In this document: in pieces, positions 13,381 through 25,539 of the stretch
Layout: each line of letters starts with the position of its first letter
How positions within the stretch are numbered: position 1 is the first letter of the stretch
Assembly: GCF_040954835.1 (NCBI RefSeq)
Contig: NC_090704.1
Coordinates: 14,219,501 to 14,283,500 of the forward strand
Reading direction: 5' to 3'
Length of the DNA stretch: 64,000 bases
Origin: Lepisosteus oculatus
Taxonomy: Eukaryota > Chordata > Actinopteri > Semionotiformes > Lepisosteidae
Program-made: the position numbers and the translations under genes
Notes under the pieces: generated by a model
What the model was told of the DNA's origin: nothing
Databases searched by the model: none
Seen by the model: the letters and a program-made list of their open reading frames with translations, nothing else

Positions 13381-15060
13381 TGCAAAGCTCAATGAAGACC
13401 AAGCAGCACTGAAGTCATCACAAAACCGAAAAATCGCAAACTTTTTTTGCAGTAGAATAGGCTGGTAATTTGTAATGAAATTTATCATCAGATTTTGGGG
13501 GAAACAAAGTTTTATAATTCTAATTTAAACGAAAATCTGTTCAGTTTAGACAAATGGCAAATGCATTGCTGTTTTTAAGAACATTTACAATAATACATTC
13601 ACATTGGTAGTTTCGGTAGTTGTTCGGTAGTTGTAGTATTACTAACGTTACCTGAAAATAAATTAAAGAAGGGGAAATTCCAATATCTGGAATTCTTTTC
13701 ACTCCAAGGGCTCTGGATTTTATTTTCCTCAAAGGAATATTTTAATTTTGGGAGTAACATGCTTTTTATTTTGTTCAAAAGGTCCTCGTTGCAACAAATA
13801 CTTTCATTATTATAACAATAGCAAGTTTGTTTTCTAAAAAACAGAAAAGATTTATTGATTTGACAAAGTTTTCCAAATTAAATTCAAATTATTTCGGAAT
13901 TTTGCCTTTCCTAAGAAAATATTAATGAAGTACATGTCTTAAATTATATTTGGGGAAAACAATCTGAAAAAACATTACAGCTCCTGATCAGATTAACAGT
14001 TCGCTCAACCAGATTTAGTAGAAGGTCCTACTGACATGCGCCAGTATACCACTCTTCTGCAAATGTTTATAATGCCCCCTCGTGTTTAGAAAACGCCTGC
14101 ATGTTTAGTATTACTTTAGAGTACTGTGATGTATTCACTTGTTTTGTAAATTTACGTGTCAGACTGCAAAACTGCGTGCACAGATTCCAACAGATTTACA
14201 TCGCATTGACAGCCTGTGGTTATGTCTGCAACAAAGAGTTTTGTTTCTTATTTCTTGTTATACTGTAGTTCCAGACAGTAACCTCAGTCAGAAGCACGCA
14301 GGGATTTTTAAAATCTAAATAAGGGACAGTGATAGGCCACAGTTCATCAGATTTTTGCTACAGAAGTTGCTACAGTATTTTAGCAATATTGTGTTCATCC
14401 GTTTTACAAAGCATAGCGAATTTAAAAATAATTCAAAATTACGTTTAATGTTTAAGATAAATACCATCGTATTTTAGCTATTTGTGTACATGCAGTAGCA
14501 CCACATCTGTATGTACAGTAAATGCACTCATATTCTATATACATATATGTTGTATGTACATGTATTTAACATAAAAAATGTCAGCAGGTTTCTGAAACAA
14601 AGAAATTGACTTGCAATTTTTGGTACATATAAAATAGTTCAAAGCAAGAATCATACTAATGCTTCAAATCAATCTTTGTTCACACAATACTGCTTTCTGC
14701 TCCTCGTCGTGGAAAATTTGCATTGCTAGCATTCTCTAGGCATGTTCATTATGCGGTGCTGAAATCTCAAATGCATATCTTTCATTTAGGGCTTGGCTAA
14801 CTCGTAATTGTAAGCATATGTCAAAGCTGAAACAAAACATTTAGAAATCACTTACAATGTTTACAATCCAGTGGGAGCAATACAGATTTAATTTTGATGT
14901 CATGCAAAGGTAAAGTCCATTCTTTATATGTGCAGATGAATGCACCTAATTATTATTACCAGGATGGGGTTTCTATGGCTTAAAGTTATGAAGGGGAATA
15001 ACCTGTATCCCAATTCTAGTCTCCATAATGGACATTAATTAATAATACTACATTGTATAC
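13381..15060. other. Intergenic AT-rich DNA
   Basis: I see no gene, RNA or recognisable mobile element here. Short palindromic pieces such as 'tatatacatatatg' near 14,536 are the only local structure. Confidence 0.5.
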
Positions 15061-15064
15061 CACT

Positions 15065-15560
15065 TTACATCAAAAAGAATTCCAAAGTGCTTGACTTATA
15101 ATAAAGGGGACCCATTTCACCCATCACTGAAGTGCAGCACCAACCTGGATGGTCTGCGGCAGTCATTTTGACAAGGGAGAGACATGAGAAATTCCTACAC
15201 TAATTGACTCAAAGCAAAAACTTAAGGAGAACAGACTGTACAAGTCCAGTGTAGAGCTTAAGCTGGACACTCTTATAAACACACCCATACCAGTGCTATG
15301 GGATTTTTAATGAACAAGCATTCAGTACTTCAGCCCAAGTTTAATGTTTCATCCGAATGACACCTCCTACTGCAGCAGGGTGTCTCCTGTCACCGCAACA
15401 GGGCCTTGCTTTGGAAATTCTGTTCAGAGGAAAGACTCCTCCCACTGGTCCACCAGCACAACCAGCAAGAGCTAAGAGGTATCCCACCCCAATACTGACA
15501 AGTCTCTGCCTTGCTTATTTTCTGGAAAAATTTGATTACTTGGATAAGACATAGAAATGT
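15065..15560 (-). repeat. Old 5S-derived SINE, antisense
   Basis: On the minus strand, parts of the 5S-derived SINE are recognisable though heavily mutated. They are a 5S-like head piece (around 15,470-15,500), a central core ('tcattcggatgaaacattaaac...cattaaaaatcccatagcact') and a tail ('ggtgctgcacttcagtgatgg...'). The order fits the intact copy at 31.54 kb. Confidence 0.55.
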
Positions 15561-16744
15561 GCCCAAGACTACTGTACAGTATCTTGCAGAATGTCAATGG
15601 ACGGGATGTTATGATCCTTAAGATCTGTCAGGATGACACCAGTTGTACCTCTGTTGATCAGGACAATGCTGGTCCTGGTTGCTGGTTTCCTACAACTACT
15701 GGGTTTCAACTTTGAGTTCAGCTTCTTTTTGGACTTTGTCTGAAGGCATCTAGGAGCTTATTTTTAGTATTAGTATTAGTATAAGTGGTTTTGGTGTTTC
15801 ATTGTTAAGTAGTCACAGCTATCCCAGGCCCAGGAAACTTTAGAAGATCTGGGGAAGTCAGGCTTTCAAACAATGTCAAAACAAATGAGTCTGGACCTTA
15901 TTATTCAAGGTACTAAAGACTGGCAAAGGGAAAAGTGCATTAAAGTTACAGTAGGTCACAGCTAAATATGCCAGAGTTTTGTGTTCTTTATGGCTTTGCA
16001 ATGAAACATTAAATCTTACATGGCGTTATTTAAGAGGGTAACATTAGAGGTTAAACTGTGATGTAAGACAAGGGCTCCTAAATTAGCTATTATACCATGG
16101 TCAAGACATTATTATATAGATAGATGTTCTACTGAGAATTTAGTCTGTAATTAATTACTGCTGGCCATATGTTTCAGGAAACATTCATGATTTTATTATC
16201 CCATTTTTCAGATATGTTGTGTTTTGTGTCAGATATATATATATATTTAATCTCCAGACCCCTTTCAGCTACCTCTCCATTTGCAAAGCTTAAGCAAGCG
16301 GAACTGAGCACAAGCTATCCTCTGACTACCATATTCATTCATACTCTTTTTCAAAATGCTAAACATAATCATCCAATAGTGATAAGCTATTTTGCCATAA
16401 TGACAAATTGCTTAATTGTTAGCACTGGTATTTAGACCATTATATTAAATTAAGGCATTTATGTTGCAATCTCAGTTTTCTTTGACCAGTTAAACTATGT
16501 AACTAATTTATTTGTAGTTACTGGTATGATACAATTGAATTATAAGATGTAAGTCATCTTATAATAATAAACTAAAAAAACACAGCTGTAGACGTATAAC
16601 AATGTGCTCAATTTTTATTGTTAACTGATCCCATACTGAAATGCCACTTGGAGGTTCAAGTTACTATGATAATTATGGTTAACAATTATGATTGTTAAAA
16701 AAAGATTATCAGGTTAGAAGATAACATTCTCCTGTGTCACCCAA

Positions 16745-16812
16745 AGAAGCTTTGTGAACATTGTGTTTCTTTTCTTCTCTTTCCAGCATGGAATAAACCT
16801 TTATCTGTTCCC
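16745..16812 (+). mobile_element. 3'-end relic of a Penelope-like element
   Basis: The sequence 'ttctctttccagcatggaataaacc' and its upstream 'acattgtgtttcttttc' match the 3' untranslated end of the Penelope-like fragment at 29.2-29.8 kb, which reads 'tgtgttttctctcctctcttttcagcatggaataaacctatt' on its sense strand. Only the last 70 or so bases remain. Confidence 0.55.
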
Positions 16813-17879
16813 TAACATTTTCCAGCATAACTGATGCTTCTGTTCCTACTGTGAATATCATAGCACGCACAGTATGTTCCAGCTGCATATTGTACTGTAT
16901 GTGGTTGAATTTGCCTACTCTTTGAAGAAAAAGAGAAAATGATTTGTCAGACAGGTAGATTCTGCATACAATCTTGCTCAATACATGATGTATTCATCTC
17001 ACATTCACACCCATACCTTTTTTATTAAACTCTCTTTTATTATCCTGCTTTTGAGATCAACTTTAGTAGAGCTATTTCTGTGCTACATTGGGCCGTGCAA
17101 AGATCAAGGCATGAGTGTTAGCAATTTACATGCTTTAGAGCTTACACCCTGACCTAATTTTGTTCATTTTAGTCACACCAAAGGACAGCGTTTGAGCTCT
17201 TGTCATTTGAAGTAAGATTTACTACACATTACAAAAATAAGGTTTCATCTTCAATTTCCTTAATTTTCATCCAGATTGTTACATATGTCAGGTCTGATCC
17301 TTGATCAAAGCCATAAGATGTTCAGTACATTTCTTTTATGATATGCTGAGAGGTATTAAAAATGAAACCAATGCTATTGTCTCAAATACTCATTTTGTTG
17401 TATTTCAATCCCTCTCAGTACATTGTCAACACAGATAAACTGAGAGCACATTCAGATACAGAGGGGTTTTCTGTCTGCCATGAAAGGAGAAAGAGTACAA
17501 TTGACAAAGGTGAGGTTTAATCCAAGATTTAGCAGGAATGCACCACACAATGTTTATAAAGTGTTACAGACTTAAGAAATTTTGTTCTTTGCTCTTTCAT
17601 TTGGTGTAGTAAAACAGGTTTGTAATGTTCTGCTACTGTGATCTATTTGTGTTTTAAATTAGCACTGAGTGTTGATCCTACGCTATTAAGGACTAACAGT
17701 TAAGCCTGGCAGACATATGGGATTGTTTTATTGACAACTGTGTTTTTACACTGCAGAAAGTGCTGAACAGCAATGTTTTTCAAAGAAAGTACTGTAAAAT
17801 TTAACGATTCTGAACCTGTTGTTTACCGAAAGCCCCCCAAATAAACCAGTTTTCATACTTGCATATAAAAACATGGAAT

Positions 17880-18530
17880 TAAACTTTAAACTGTGTATTC
17901 TGGCAGGCACCAACTACTGGTGCTACCATGATAGCCATTAACAAACATTAATAAATTCCATGATGTACAAACAGGCCAACACAGCCTTCGAAATATAGTG
18001 TATTAATATATAATAGAGTCTCTATGTGTGGAGGGCGAAGCCTGAAAGAAAAAAAAAACTGTAATGGAGAATCAATGAGGAATTACCGGCAGCCACTGGA
18101 AAAATAGCAAAAGACACATTTCTGGATCCTGATGACTGACTGGCTGCTCAATATTTATCAGTGTTCATTAATAACATGCTCTCATTAGATTTTGTTTTCT
18201 TTCCCGGCACAGTCCACTTCAAGTCATGTTTCATTTGTACAAGCTAGTTTGGATATAAGAGCCAAGTAATTTTTGTTGAAATCTCTTGAAATGAGTACTG
18301 GCCAGGCATACTGATGCCTGTCATTTTGAACAGCAGGAATACAAGGTTGCTTTAAAGAAAGAAATTATACATGCCTGCTGGCATAAAAATGCTGCGGTCC
18401 CCCATAAAATTGAAGCAGGGGTGGTGGACGGTGCTTGCCGAAGGCATGCTTGCTTTATGATCAGATTTGCTTGCTGATTGTTCTTTTAAATATACTACTG
18501 AAATCTGCATGGTCTGCTACACTATCCTTT
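17880..18530. other. Repeat-free block, possible conserved non-coding element
   Basis: There is no coding potential and no repeat family that I recognise. The stretch is rich in TAAT/ATTA homeodomain-type cores (for example 'gttcattaataacatgctctcattag') and contains a small hairpin 'aggcatactgatgcct' (18,305-18,320). It looks less AT-degenerate than its surroundings. Conservation cannot be judged from one sequence, so this is a suggestion only. Confidence 0.25.
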
Positions 18531-18879
18531 GTTGCATTTCTAAACATTTTTTAAACAGATTACAATAAGCGTTTGGACAAGGTTTAATGGCTTTATCTTA
18601 TTTATGCTTTTCTTGAATGCTCATATTGTTTTTATGAATAAAATAAATAGATTTTAGAAATGGATTCCATTCCAGTTTCCTACTTTGCACTGTGAGTCTA
18701 GTTGTCATCAGATCCCAGAAACTAAGCAATTTGGACCGGGTCAGTATTGGAATGGGAGAACTCCAAGGTAAACCAATTTGCTGCCGGAAGTAATGTGGTT
18801 AGACCAATAGGTGGCACTCTTCCTTCTTGGACAGAATGTCTAAACCAAGGCCCCAGCATGGTGACTAAAGACATTATAC

Positions 18880-19080
18880 TTTAGGAGAGACATTATAATA
18901 ATAATTAATAATTGCTGGACACTCCACTCAAAGCGCTTTACAGGTAATGGGGACTCCCCTCCACCACCACCAATGTGCAGCATCCACCTGAATGATGCGA
19001 CGGCAGCCGTAGTGCGCCAGAACACTCACCACACATCAGCTATCAGTGGGGAGGAGAGCAGAGTAATGAAGTCAATTCAT
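18880..19080 (-). repeat. 5S-derived SINE tail fragment, antisense
   Basis: The plus strand reads 'ctccactcaaagcgctttacaggtaatggggactcccctccaccaccacca'. This is the reverse complement of the tail of the SINE at 31.54 kb. The 5S head is absent. Confidence 0.8.
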
Positions 19081-19084
19081 ACTG

Positions 19085-19330
19085 TAGATTCCCAACCACA
19101 GTCCTGGAAACCTGAAATCCAGCTGATTTTTGTTCCAGTAGTGCACCTTGTTACTTCACCAAGCCCTTTAATGACCTCTTTAATTACTTTCACAACCTAA
19201 AAATGTAGGAGAAATTTAAGTACAAAAAAACTTGAAAAGGTTCTATTCAATCAACTTGTAAGTTCAGTCAAGTGAAATGAAAACCTGTAGGTACATGTGT
19301 CCCCAGGGTTTGGGTTTGGAACTCCTGTTG
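19085..19330. mobile_element. Fold-back MITE-like repeat
   Basis: The left end 'ttcccaaccacagtcctgga' and the right end, read in reverse complement ('gttccaaacccaaaccctgg'), are diverged copies of each other, giving a terminal inverted repeat. The motif resembles 'CCCAACCTGGTCCTGGAGGG', the end of a small non-autonomous DNA transposon family also present at 43.16 kb. Confidence 0.5.
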
Positions 19331-19595
19331 TAGGTGGTAAGGTCCTGACTTCTTGGCCATTTAAGCTCCTGAGGTACTGTTTGTGAAATGAGTAGCATTA
19401 ATACAGGTGTTCTGGCAACACCCTGTTCTGACTTTGAACAATATGGCCTCCCTACATTTCCCTCTTAATTCCATTATTGAAGCGATTCTTCACTCTTTGA
19501 CTTTTTCTGCTGTGAAATACTAGCACATTAGTCCACCGCACATTACACAGGTGGGTAAAGAAGCACTTGGAGATCCTTACTTTTCATTAAAACTT
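19330..19595 (+). repeat. Old SINE core and tail
   Basis: The phrase 'ggtaaggtcctgacttcttggccatttaagctcctgag' matches the SINE central domain 'cgaggtcctgactctctgtggtcattaaaaatcccagggc' in the intact copy at 31.54 kb. The 3' side ends in a tail-like 'gtaaagaagcacttggagatcc'. Confidence 0.5.
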
Positions 19596-19602
19596 CAAAC
19601 TA

Positions 19603-19978
19603 AAATGAGGTGGCACATGGTGGCACAGTGGGTAGCATTGCTGTCTCAGAGCCCTGGGACCCTGGGTTTAATTCAGGACCTGGGGTGCTACCTGCATGTT
19701 TGTACTGTATGTTTTCTCTGTGTTTGTGTGAGCTTTCTCCGGGTGCTCCAGTTCACTCACATAGTCCAAAAACATACTGGTACATTAATTTGACTTCTGG
19801 GAAAACAGGCCCCAGTGTGGTGCGTTGTTGTGTCTGTGTCTGTGTGCGGCCTGCGATGGACTAGTGTCCTGTCCAGGGTGTACACAGCCTTGTGCCCATT
19901 GCTTGTTAGCATAGGCTCTGACTCCCTCGGATTCCTGAATTGGAAGAAATGGTTAGAAAATGGATGGAATGGATAAAA
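19603..19978 (+). repeat. tRNA-derived SINE family A, sense, near full length
   Basis: The copy begins with a tRNA-like head: box A-like 'tggcacagtgggtagcattg' and box B-like 'tgggtttaattcagg'. It continues with 'tgttttctctgtgtttgtgtg', 'ggtgctccagttcactca' and 'tgtccagggtgtacacagcc', and ends 'ggttagaaaatggatggaatgg'. It is the only near-complete sense copy in the window and shows the polarity of the family. Open frames inside it are not genes. Confidence 0.85.
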
Positions 19979-20004
19979 CATTTTTCATAATAAAATTCAA
20001 ACTA

Positions 20005-20255
20005 CTACTTCTCACCTTTAATAGCTTAAACAGTTTGGCTCCTGGCTATATCATTGCTCTTCATACGCTGGTCTTCGTTTAGTTCCCAAAACAAAGATCC
20101 AAACACTAGTAGACTGTCTTTTTATATTCTGTTACTCCCAGACTGAGGAATGATTTCCCAACCCATAACTTATCTTGCATGTTAGTCAGCACTTTTAAAT
20201 TCTGTCTTAAAAGTGACTTTTTTACTCTATCTTTTCATTCTGTTTAATCAGTACT
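20005..20255 (+). mobile_element. L2/CR1-like LINE fragment (C-terminal end of ORF2)
   Basis: Translated with frameshifts and stops, this stretch gives phrases of the conserved C-terminal region of fish L2-type LINE proteins. They are 'LNSLAPGYI', then 'VTPRLRNDFP', then 'VSTFKFCLKSDFF', corresponding to the usual LWNSLP...FK..LKTHLF pattern. The fragment is dead. Confidence 0.6.
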
Positions 20256-20259
20256 TTAA

Positions 20260-21800
20260 ACTCAAACTTTCAACTTCTTTAAACACTATAGATAATTAGG
20301 CTTCAGAATGAGGGCACATTACCACTCTCTGTTGTATTCTAGGGGCTGAAAGTAGAGTAACTTAATGAACTCCAAATTCCTTTCAATCAATTCTTAAAAA
20401 TAATTCTGATAGTATTGTTTTTGGAAAATACCCAAGATTTCCCCAACTTCAATAAAAAGAAAAATAAATTAAATAAAATTAGTATTTAATTCAAAGTGAT
20501 CTTGAACCTCTTATTCATGAAGTTTTCTTTGGGTTAAAAGCTTGGCTTTTTATGCTTGTTTTTACTATTAATGTTTTTTATAGAGAAGATTATATCTGAT
20601 ATTAAACATTTGGTAACTATTAACAGAAAACGAGTTAAAGCACTGTAATACTTATGTCATGTGCCTTATTTTCTGATGTATATCTGCTTGATTTTCCCAA
20701 AGTGAAAAAAGGATCAAATTGTAAACATGTCCAAAAAGAAATCACTTCTCTTCTCTGGAAAATGTGGCAGATAGTACAAAATATAACTCTCATTCCATAT
20801 GTCCACAGATTGACAATCTGGGTTGATGCACATTTTTCCTCATTATACTTCAACTCCCTAACTGCTGAGCCTGGAACCAGAGTACATGATGAGAAACAGA
20901 AGAATTCATTGTTCTCCATTTTAAAGTCTCTACATTTCTGTCCCTACGAAACAAATTTTCTATTTTAAAATTATATCCAAATGAAACACATCACAGATTT
21001 CTATTGCGATGGTGAGTTTGTTACTTATAAAGTTGAGTTTATGTAACAATTAGGAACCACTGGTTTTATTGTCTTTGATAATTTGATAATTAACCTTTTT
21101 ATTTTTTTACATTGAAATGCATTTCAGAGAATCATTCAGTTAGACTCAATGCTCCAAACACCACCACAAAATGTTTCATTTTTTACCTGCCCCCAGGTGA
21201 CATGTACTGTATCTCATTTTGTGTTACTGATTGATGGTGAGACTGTCTTAGTTCACACAGAGAAATTCATGTCACTTGTCACCACTTCCAGGTTTGATCT
21301 CGGGTCCCAAGATATAAAAGGTTTTGTGCTGATTTCACATTCTCTACCACTTAGCTTGACAAAAAGGAGTATTTTCTTGTGCCTTGTGGTACATGACACA
21401 GGCCACTTGTAACATTCTGGTAAAATCACTTAGCGTTAATTGATAGGCTAAACTAGTCTCACGAGAGCCCGTAAATCTATTTATCCAGTGAGAAATGAAA
21501 ATAAATTGAAAGGTAGTTATTTCCATTTGTCATTTGAGGAAGGGTAAACCACTGTGTGGTCCCTCTCTGGTGTAATACGATTTGTCAGTACCTAACAAGA
21601 GTTGTTGTTTGACAGTCAGGAAAAACACACATGATTCCATGAAACTGAAGCAGAAATAGCTTGTATGATTCCCTCATGCAGTGAAGGCCATTAAGAAAAT
21701 CTGTCACTTTCATTGCCAAGGGGACTTCTGAAATTATCATAAGTAGCAGGATGTAGGGATTATGTTGCAACATTTATTTTGCTTAGATTAAACACATTAG
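20260..21800. other. Intergenic DNA without recognised features
   Basis: AT-rich single-copy-looking sequence. The open frames (largest about 100 codons near 20,654-20,968) show no recognisable domain and unremarkable composition. Confidence 0.5.
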
Positions 21801-21839
21801 CAATGATGTTTTTATTAAATCATATTATTTTCCTACCCG

Positions 21840-22720
21840 TCTCATCTGAGCCTAATTAGAGATGTATGCGGCTTGTTCGGTAAAACACTGTAACTGTTCA
21901 GTCAGTCAGCCATAGAGTAATTGAAAGAGAGCACAGCAAAACCAAACCCTCCATCTGACGGTTGAAATCACACAGAGGGTTTTAGACAGTTTTAAAATAG
22001 AGAAGTTGTAAAGCATGCAAACGCAGATCTTAGATGAGAAAATATGTAAGGGTTACAGGTAGAGTACCCATAGAAAAGTGTAAATACACATTTGACAACC
22101 TGACACGACAACATCGCAGTAGGAAATCACATGTCCTTGTTTGTGTATCAAATGTGTGCCATGCTGCTTGTGTACCAAATGATAGATTATCTGTGAGATG
22201 ATGTTGCTGGACCGGCAAGTAGGACTTTCCAAACCAATTCCCTGCTATGTTGAACCGAGACATAGCTATAGGAGGTGGGCCTATGTGGCCCAAAGTACAT
22301 TACATTTCACCCCCAACTGATTAGGGACCACCTCATAAATTGCATACTTGTTCATTCATTGCATATGCATTCTGATTTGAAACAAATCTGAAGTCTCGCA
22401 CCAGCCCTAGCGAGCTGTTGTTGAATGAACTCTAATACGAAATTACCCTGCCCCAGTAAACTATGAAGGCTGGAGAGAAAACAAAGCCAGAGGAAAAGCT
22501 TTGAGATCTCTGAAGCTGAAAATAGGCAGTTTACTTGATGCGGTTACACCCACAAGAACTTGGCCTATAATTTAAGAACAATAAAGGCATATTTTGAGGT
22601 CAGAAACATCAAATCAAATGGAGATTTACTGCCCAGCTCCTTGTACAAGCCAAATGAAGTCAAGTGGGTGTTAAACATTAGAATTGGTTTGGAGTCCATT
22701 AGAAATGAAAGACAATAAAA
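21840..22720. other. Repeat-free block, possible conserved non-coding element
   Basis: I recognise no exon or repeat. The block contains an octamer/POU-like palindromic stretch 'cattgcatatgcattc' (22,358-22,373) and AATTA cores. It is compact and flanked on the right by a SINE copy. A regulatory role is only a guess. Confidence 0.22.
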
Positions 22721-22734
22721 TGACCCCTTACCCC

Positions 22735-22970
22735 CTAAAATTTACCCCGAGGGACAGGGCACAAGGCATGACTGAGAGCAGTGCATGACTTAATTTGCTC
22801 TGGATGGGACACCAACACATTGCAGGGTCAGTTGGAACAGAGGAATGTAGAAAAGCCCATCAAATCTAAACAGCATATTTTTGGAGGAAGGAGGAAAACA
22901 GAGCACCCAAGGGAACAGAGGACACCCCGGCCTGGAATCAAACTCGGGACCAAAGAGTTTTGAGGGAGCT
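22735..22970 (-). repeat. Diverged SINE family A copy
   Basis: In antisense orientation, the phrases 'gggcacaaggca', 'ctggatgggacaccaacacattgcagggtc', 'ggaggaaaacagagcaccc' and 'cctggaatcaaactcggga' follow the family A order. Many substitutions and indels indicate an old copy. Confidence 0.75.
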
Positions 22971-23151
22971 GCATTAACAGCCAATCTGTTCCAAGCCTAG
23001 AAGTAAATGATTCTACCATATCTCTGATTTCTGTGATTAAAGTCTGTTCTACGGAGCAAGATATCAACACAGCACCATTGTGGAGCAAAGCCCTAATGCT
23101 TCACCATTTTAGGTTAATGTGTAAAAATGATTTCCTTAATATTGAGAGATA

Positions 23152-23981
23152 TATACTGATGGAAAAAATAAATGCAACACCTCCTCCTCCACACTCTGGC
23201 CCTCCCCTCTGCTTGGAACAGGCTGAAGAGTGACTCATCGGTGAAGAGGACCTGATGTCACTGCTGACGAGTCCATCGCAGCCTCTGTCTGGCCCAAGCC
23301 AGTTGGGTGTGACATCTAGGAGGTGTGAGCAGAGGGCCTCTGACAGCTTGCCTTGCTCTAAGGCCTGCACCATAGAGCCTCACTGTCCTGTTACTGATGC
23401 GGGCATTGTGTCTGCCGGCAGTTTCAGCAACAGTAAGGGTGGCAGATCTGAAATGATCTCTCAGATGAACAGGTCTGATGTGTCGGTCCTGTTCTGGTAT
23501 GGTCTCCCCAGGGTGACCAGATCTCGGTCGGTCATCTGTCCAGCCAGTCTGCTGAAACCTTCTCTGCAGCCAGGACACAGTAGAGCGGCTTATTCCATAG
23601 TGTATGGCAATGATGGCATATGTAATGCCTGCCTGGAGCATGCCAATGGCCCTCTCCCTTGCTTCTGGTGCCATTCAACGCATTATGGAATGCACAAAAT
23701 ACTGGCTAAGCGTGGCCTTTTTCTTGCAGTGACCTGAGCTTTAAATAAAGGCCTTTTATTAAAGGTGACCTGATCAGGCATTGTTCCACCTGGACCTTGT
23801 TGGGTAAATGTGCACCTAACGAGCTTCCATGTGATTGGCAAGTTGCAATGCCTCACTGCACAAGCTGTATTGCTGGTCAGAGGGTTTAAACAAATTGACA
23901 ACTTTTTGTGAAAGTACATAAGCTATAACTATAGTATTCTCATTCCAGAAAATGTTGTATTTCTTTTTTCCATCAGTATAT
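23152..23981 (-). mobile_element. Internally deleted Tc1-like DNA transposon
   Basis: Terminal inverted repeats of about 29 bp bound the element. The left is TATACTGATGGAAAAAATAAATG-type and the right, in reverse complement, TATACTGATGGAAAAAAGAAATA-type, with TA dinucleotides at both ends as expected for Tc1/mariner insertion. The length is about 0.83 kb, against roughly 1.3-1.6 kb for intact members. The minus strand encodes the N-terminal part of a Tc1 transposase, followed in another frame by the TDES motif of the second catalytic aspartate. The sequence then runs straight into the left terminal repeat, so the C-terminal third is missing. The element is inactive. Confidence 0.9.
23258..23674 (-). 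pseudogene. Tc1-like transposase remnant (N-terminal part)
   Basis: This open frame starts MAPEARERAIGMLQAG and has the paired helix-turn-helix DNA-binding region of Tc1 transposases. In it, 'YGISRSTVSWLQRRFQQTG' is the first helix-turn-helix end, followed by the 'DRPRSGHPGET' linker and a second HTH about residues 60-105. It ends at RLRWTRQQ just before the catalytic core. The next catalytic segment (FTDES) continues in a different frame at about 23,235-23,255, so there is a frameshift. The final catalytic residue and C-terminus are deleted. It cannot make an active enzyme. Confidence 0.85.
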
Positions 23982-24889
23982 AATAAGAAACTTGTTGATG
24001 ACTTGTAGCTAGATTAAACTCTTTGTGTACTTTCCAGCTGAAGCACGTAGAGTATGCAGTTGTTTTGAGGGACAGAATATCATCTATTGCTGTGCTGAGC
24101 TATTAGTTCTACTGATTGCATGCCATTACCTTCATATACTGTAGAGTCATAGACAGGAGACACTTGTCATGAGAGAACTGCCTGGACATAAAGTTTGTCA
24201 CTAACAGTGATAAATACGTAAGAACTTGCTTTATGGCAGGAGAACTCCTCTTCAGATAATTTCTTTCCCCCAAAAGCTTTTCCTCAGTCCCCCTGTAGTA
24301 AGAGAAACAGTTATTCGCAGCAGATGCTGCATTGAATCATAAATTCAAGCTCAATCAAGAGGTACAATACATGTACAGTAAGTTAAAAGATGAATATGTA
24401 TGGACCACGTCACCTCTGTATATCGGCATTAACTAAATTGCACGATCCCCCACACTGTGGTGTTACTATTCCTAAATAAACTGAAAAATGATGTCTTTTG
24501 GGTCTAATACTGCAAGTGAGACTGATTATTTAAATAAGTTATGTGACAACACTAATAAGGAAATACCTTAATTATTTGGTAATTGCAGTACATTTGTCTG
24601 TGTTGCAGTACATTTCCCATGAATTAACTCAATTTAGAGTCAATGATGAAGAAATATTAACAAAGCAGAATATTTTAAAGTGATTCTACAGTAGGTGTTT
24701 ACACTTTCTTAAAAGGTAATGTTTTCTTGATGTAAAAACACAAGAACAAGGATTCTTTCATAATTGCATGGAACATATCCACTATATACACAGATATAAT
24801 GCAACAGAACATAGGCTCTGTTCTGTTGAGGCTGGTCCTTAGCTCATTGTAGCTAGGATTTAGTGTTGGACTATTGGTAGCCATGCATT

Positions 24890-25015
24890 CTCTGTTGTTG
24901 CTCCATTTTTATGGAATGCAATTCCTGCGATACTTCCGGAGGCAAATCCTTTGACAGTTTTTAGACCTTAAAACTCCCCTTTTTGTTAAGATCTACAGTA
25001 CAGGACTGGGAATCT
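24890..25015 (+). mobile_element. L2-like LINE C-terminal fragment
   Basis: The translation near 24,897 reads 'VAPFLWNAIPAILPEANPL' and then TVF. This is the LWN.LP..IR....L..F pattern at the C-terminal end of fish L2/CR1-type LINE proteins. Only about 40 codons remain. Confidence 0.5.
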
Positions 25016-25539
25016 ATTTGTATATGGTTTAAACACTTTCTGAAAAGTCATGAAAGGTTGCTTAAAGTACCGTGCTGAACAAGGATGTTGCTTGTCACTA
25101 TAATATTTTTCTATAATATTGATTCCTGCTCTGGAATACTAATTTAATCTTCATGCTCACACATATCCTAATAAGTCTGCGGTCCCATAGTTCAATTTTT
25201 TTGGTCAGTTCATTGATGCTCACAGAAAGATAACGTTACCAAAGCCAAGCTTGTTACTGTGATCGGCACATGATTTAAACTTATAGCTTCAAAGTGCAGC
25301 TTCGCCAAATCATCTGTTTTAATTTTAAACTCAATCTTGCACAAACGGATGATATATTTATTGTTTTACCAAGAATGGTCCAAGATTCTTTTTTTTCCAT
25401 TTTAAAACTGTCTTTGTCGTTTTTTCCATTCGGAATTCAAACGACCGTACGCTCCTGATGGCTAATATACTACCCAAAATGTTCTACAAGGAAGGACTTG
25501 TTGCCAAAGAAAAAAAAACAACAACCAATTTTAGAGTCT

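Noticed and set aside
19551-19864. Two overlapping open frames of 80-84 codons
   Set aside because: Both are within SINE family A; repeated Cys/Val stretches come from (tgtgtc)-like repeat sequence.
23255-23737. Open frame of 160 codons on the plus strand
   Set aside because: It is the antisense shadow of the Tc1 transposase remnant and has no domain of its own.
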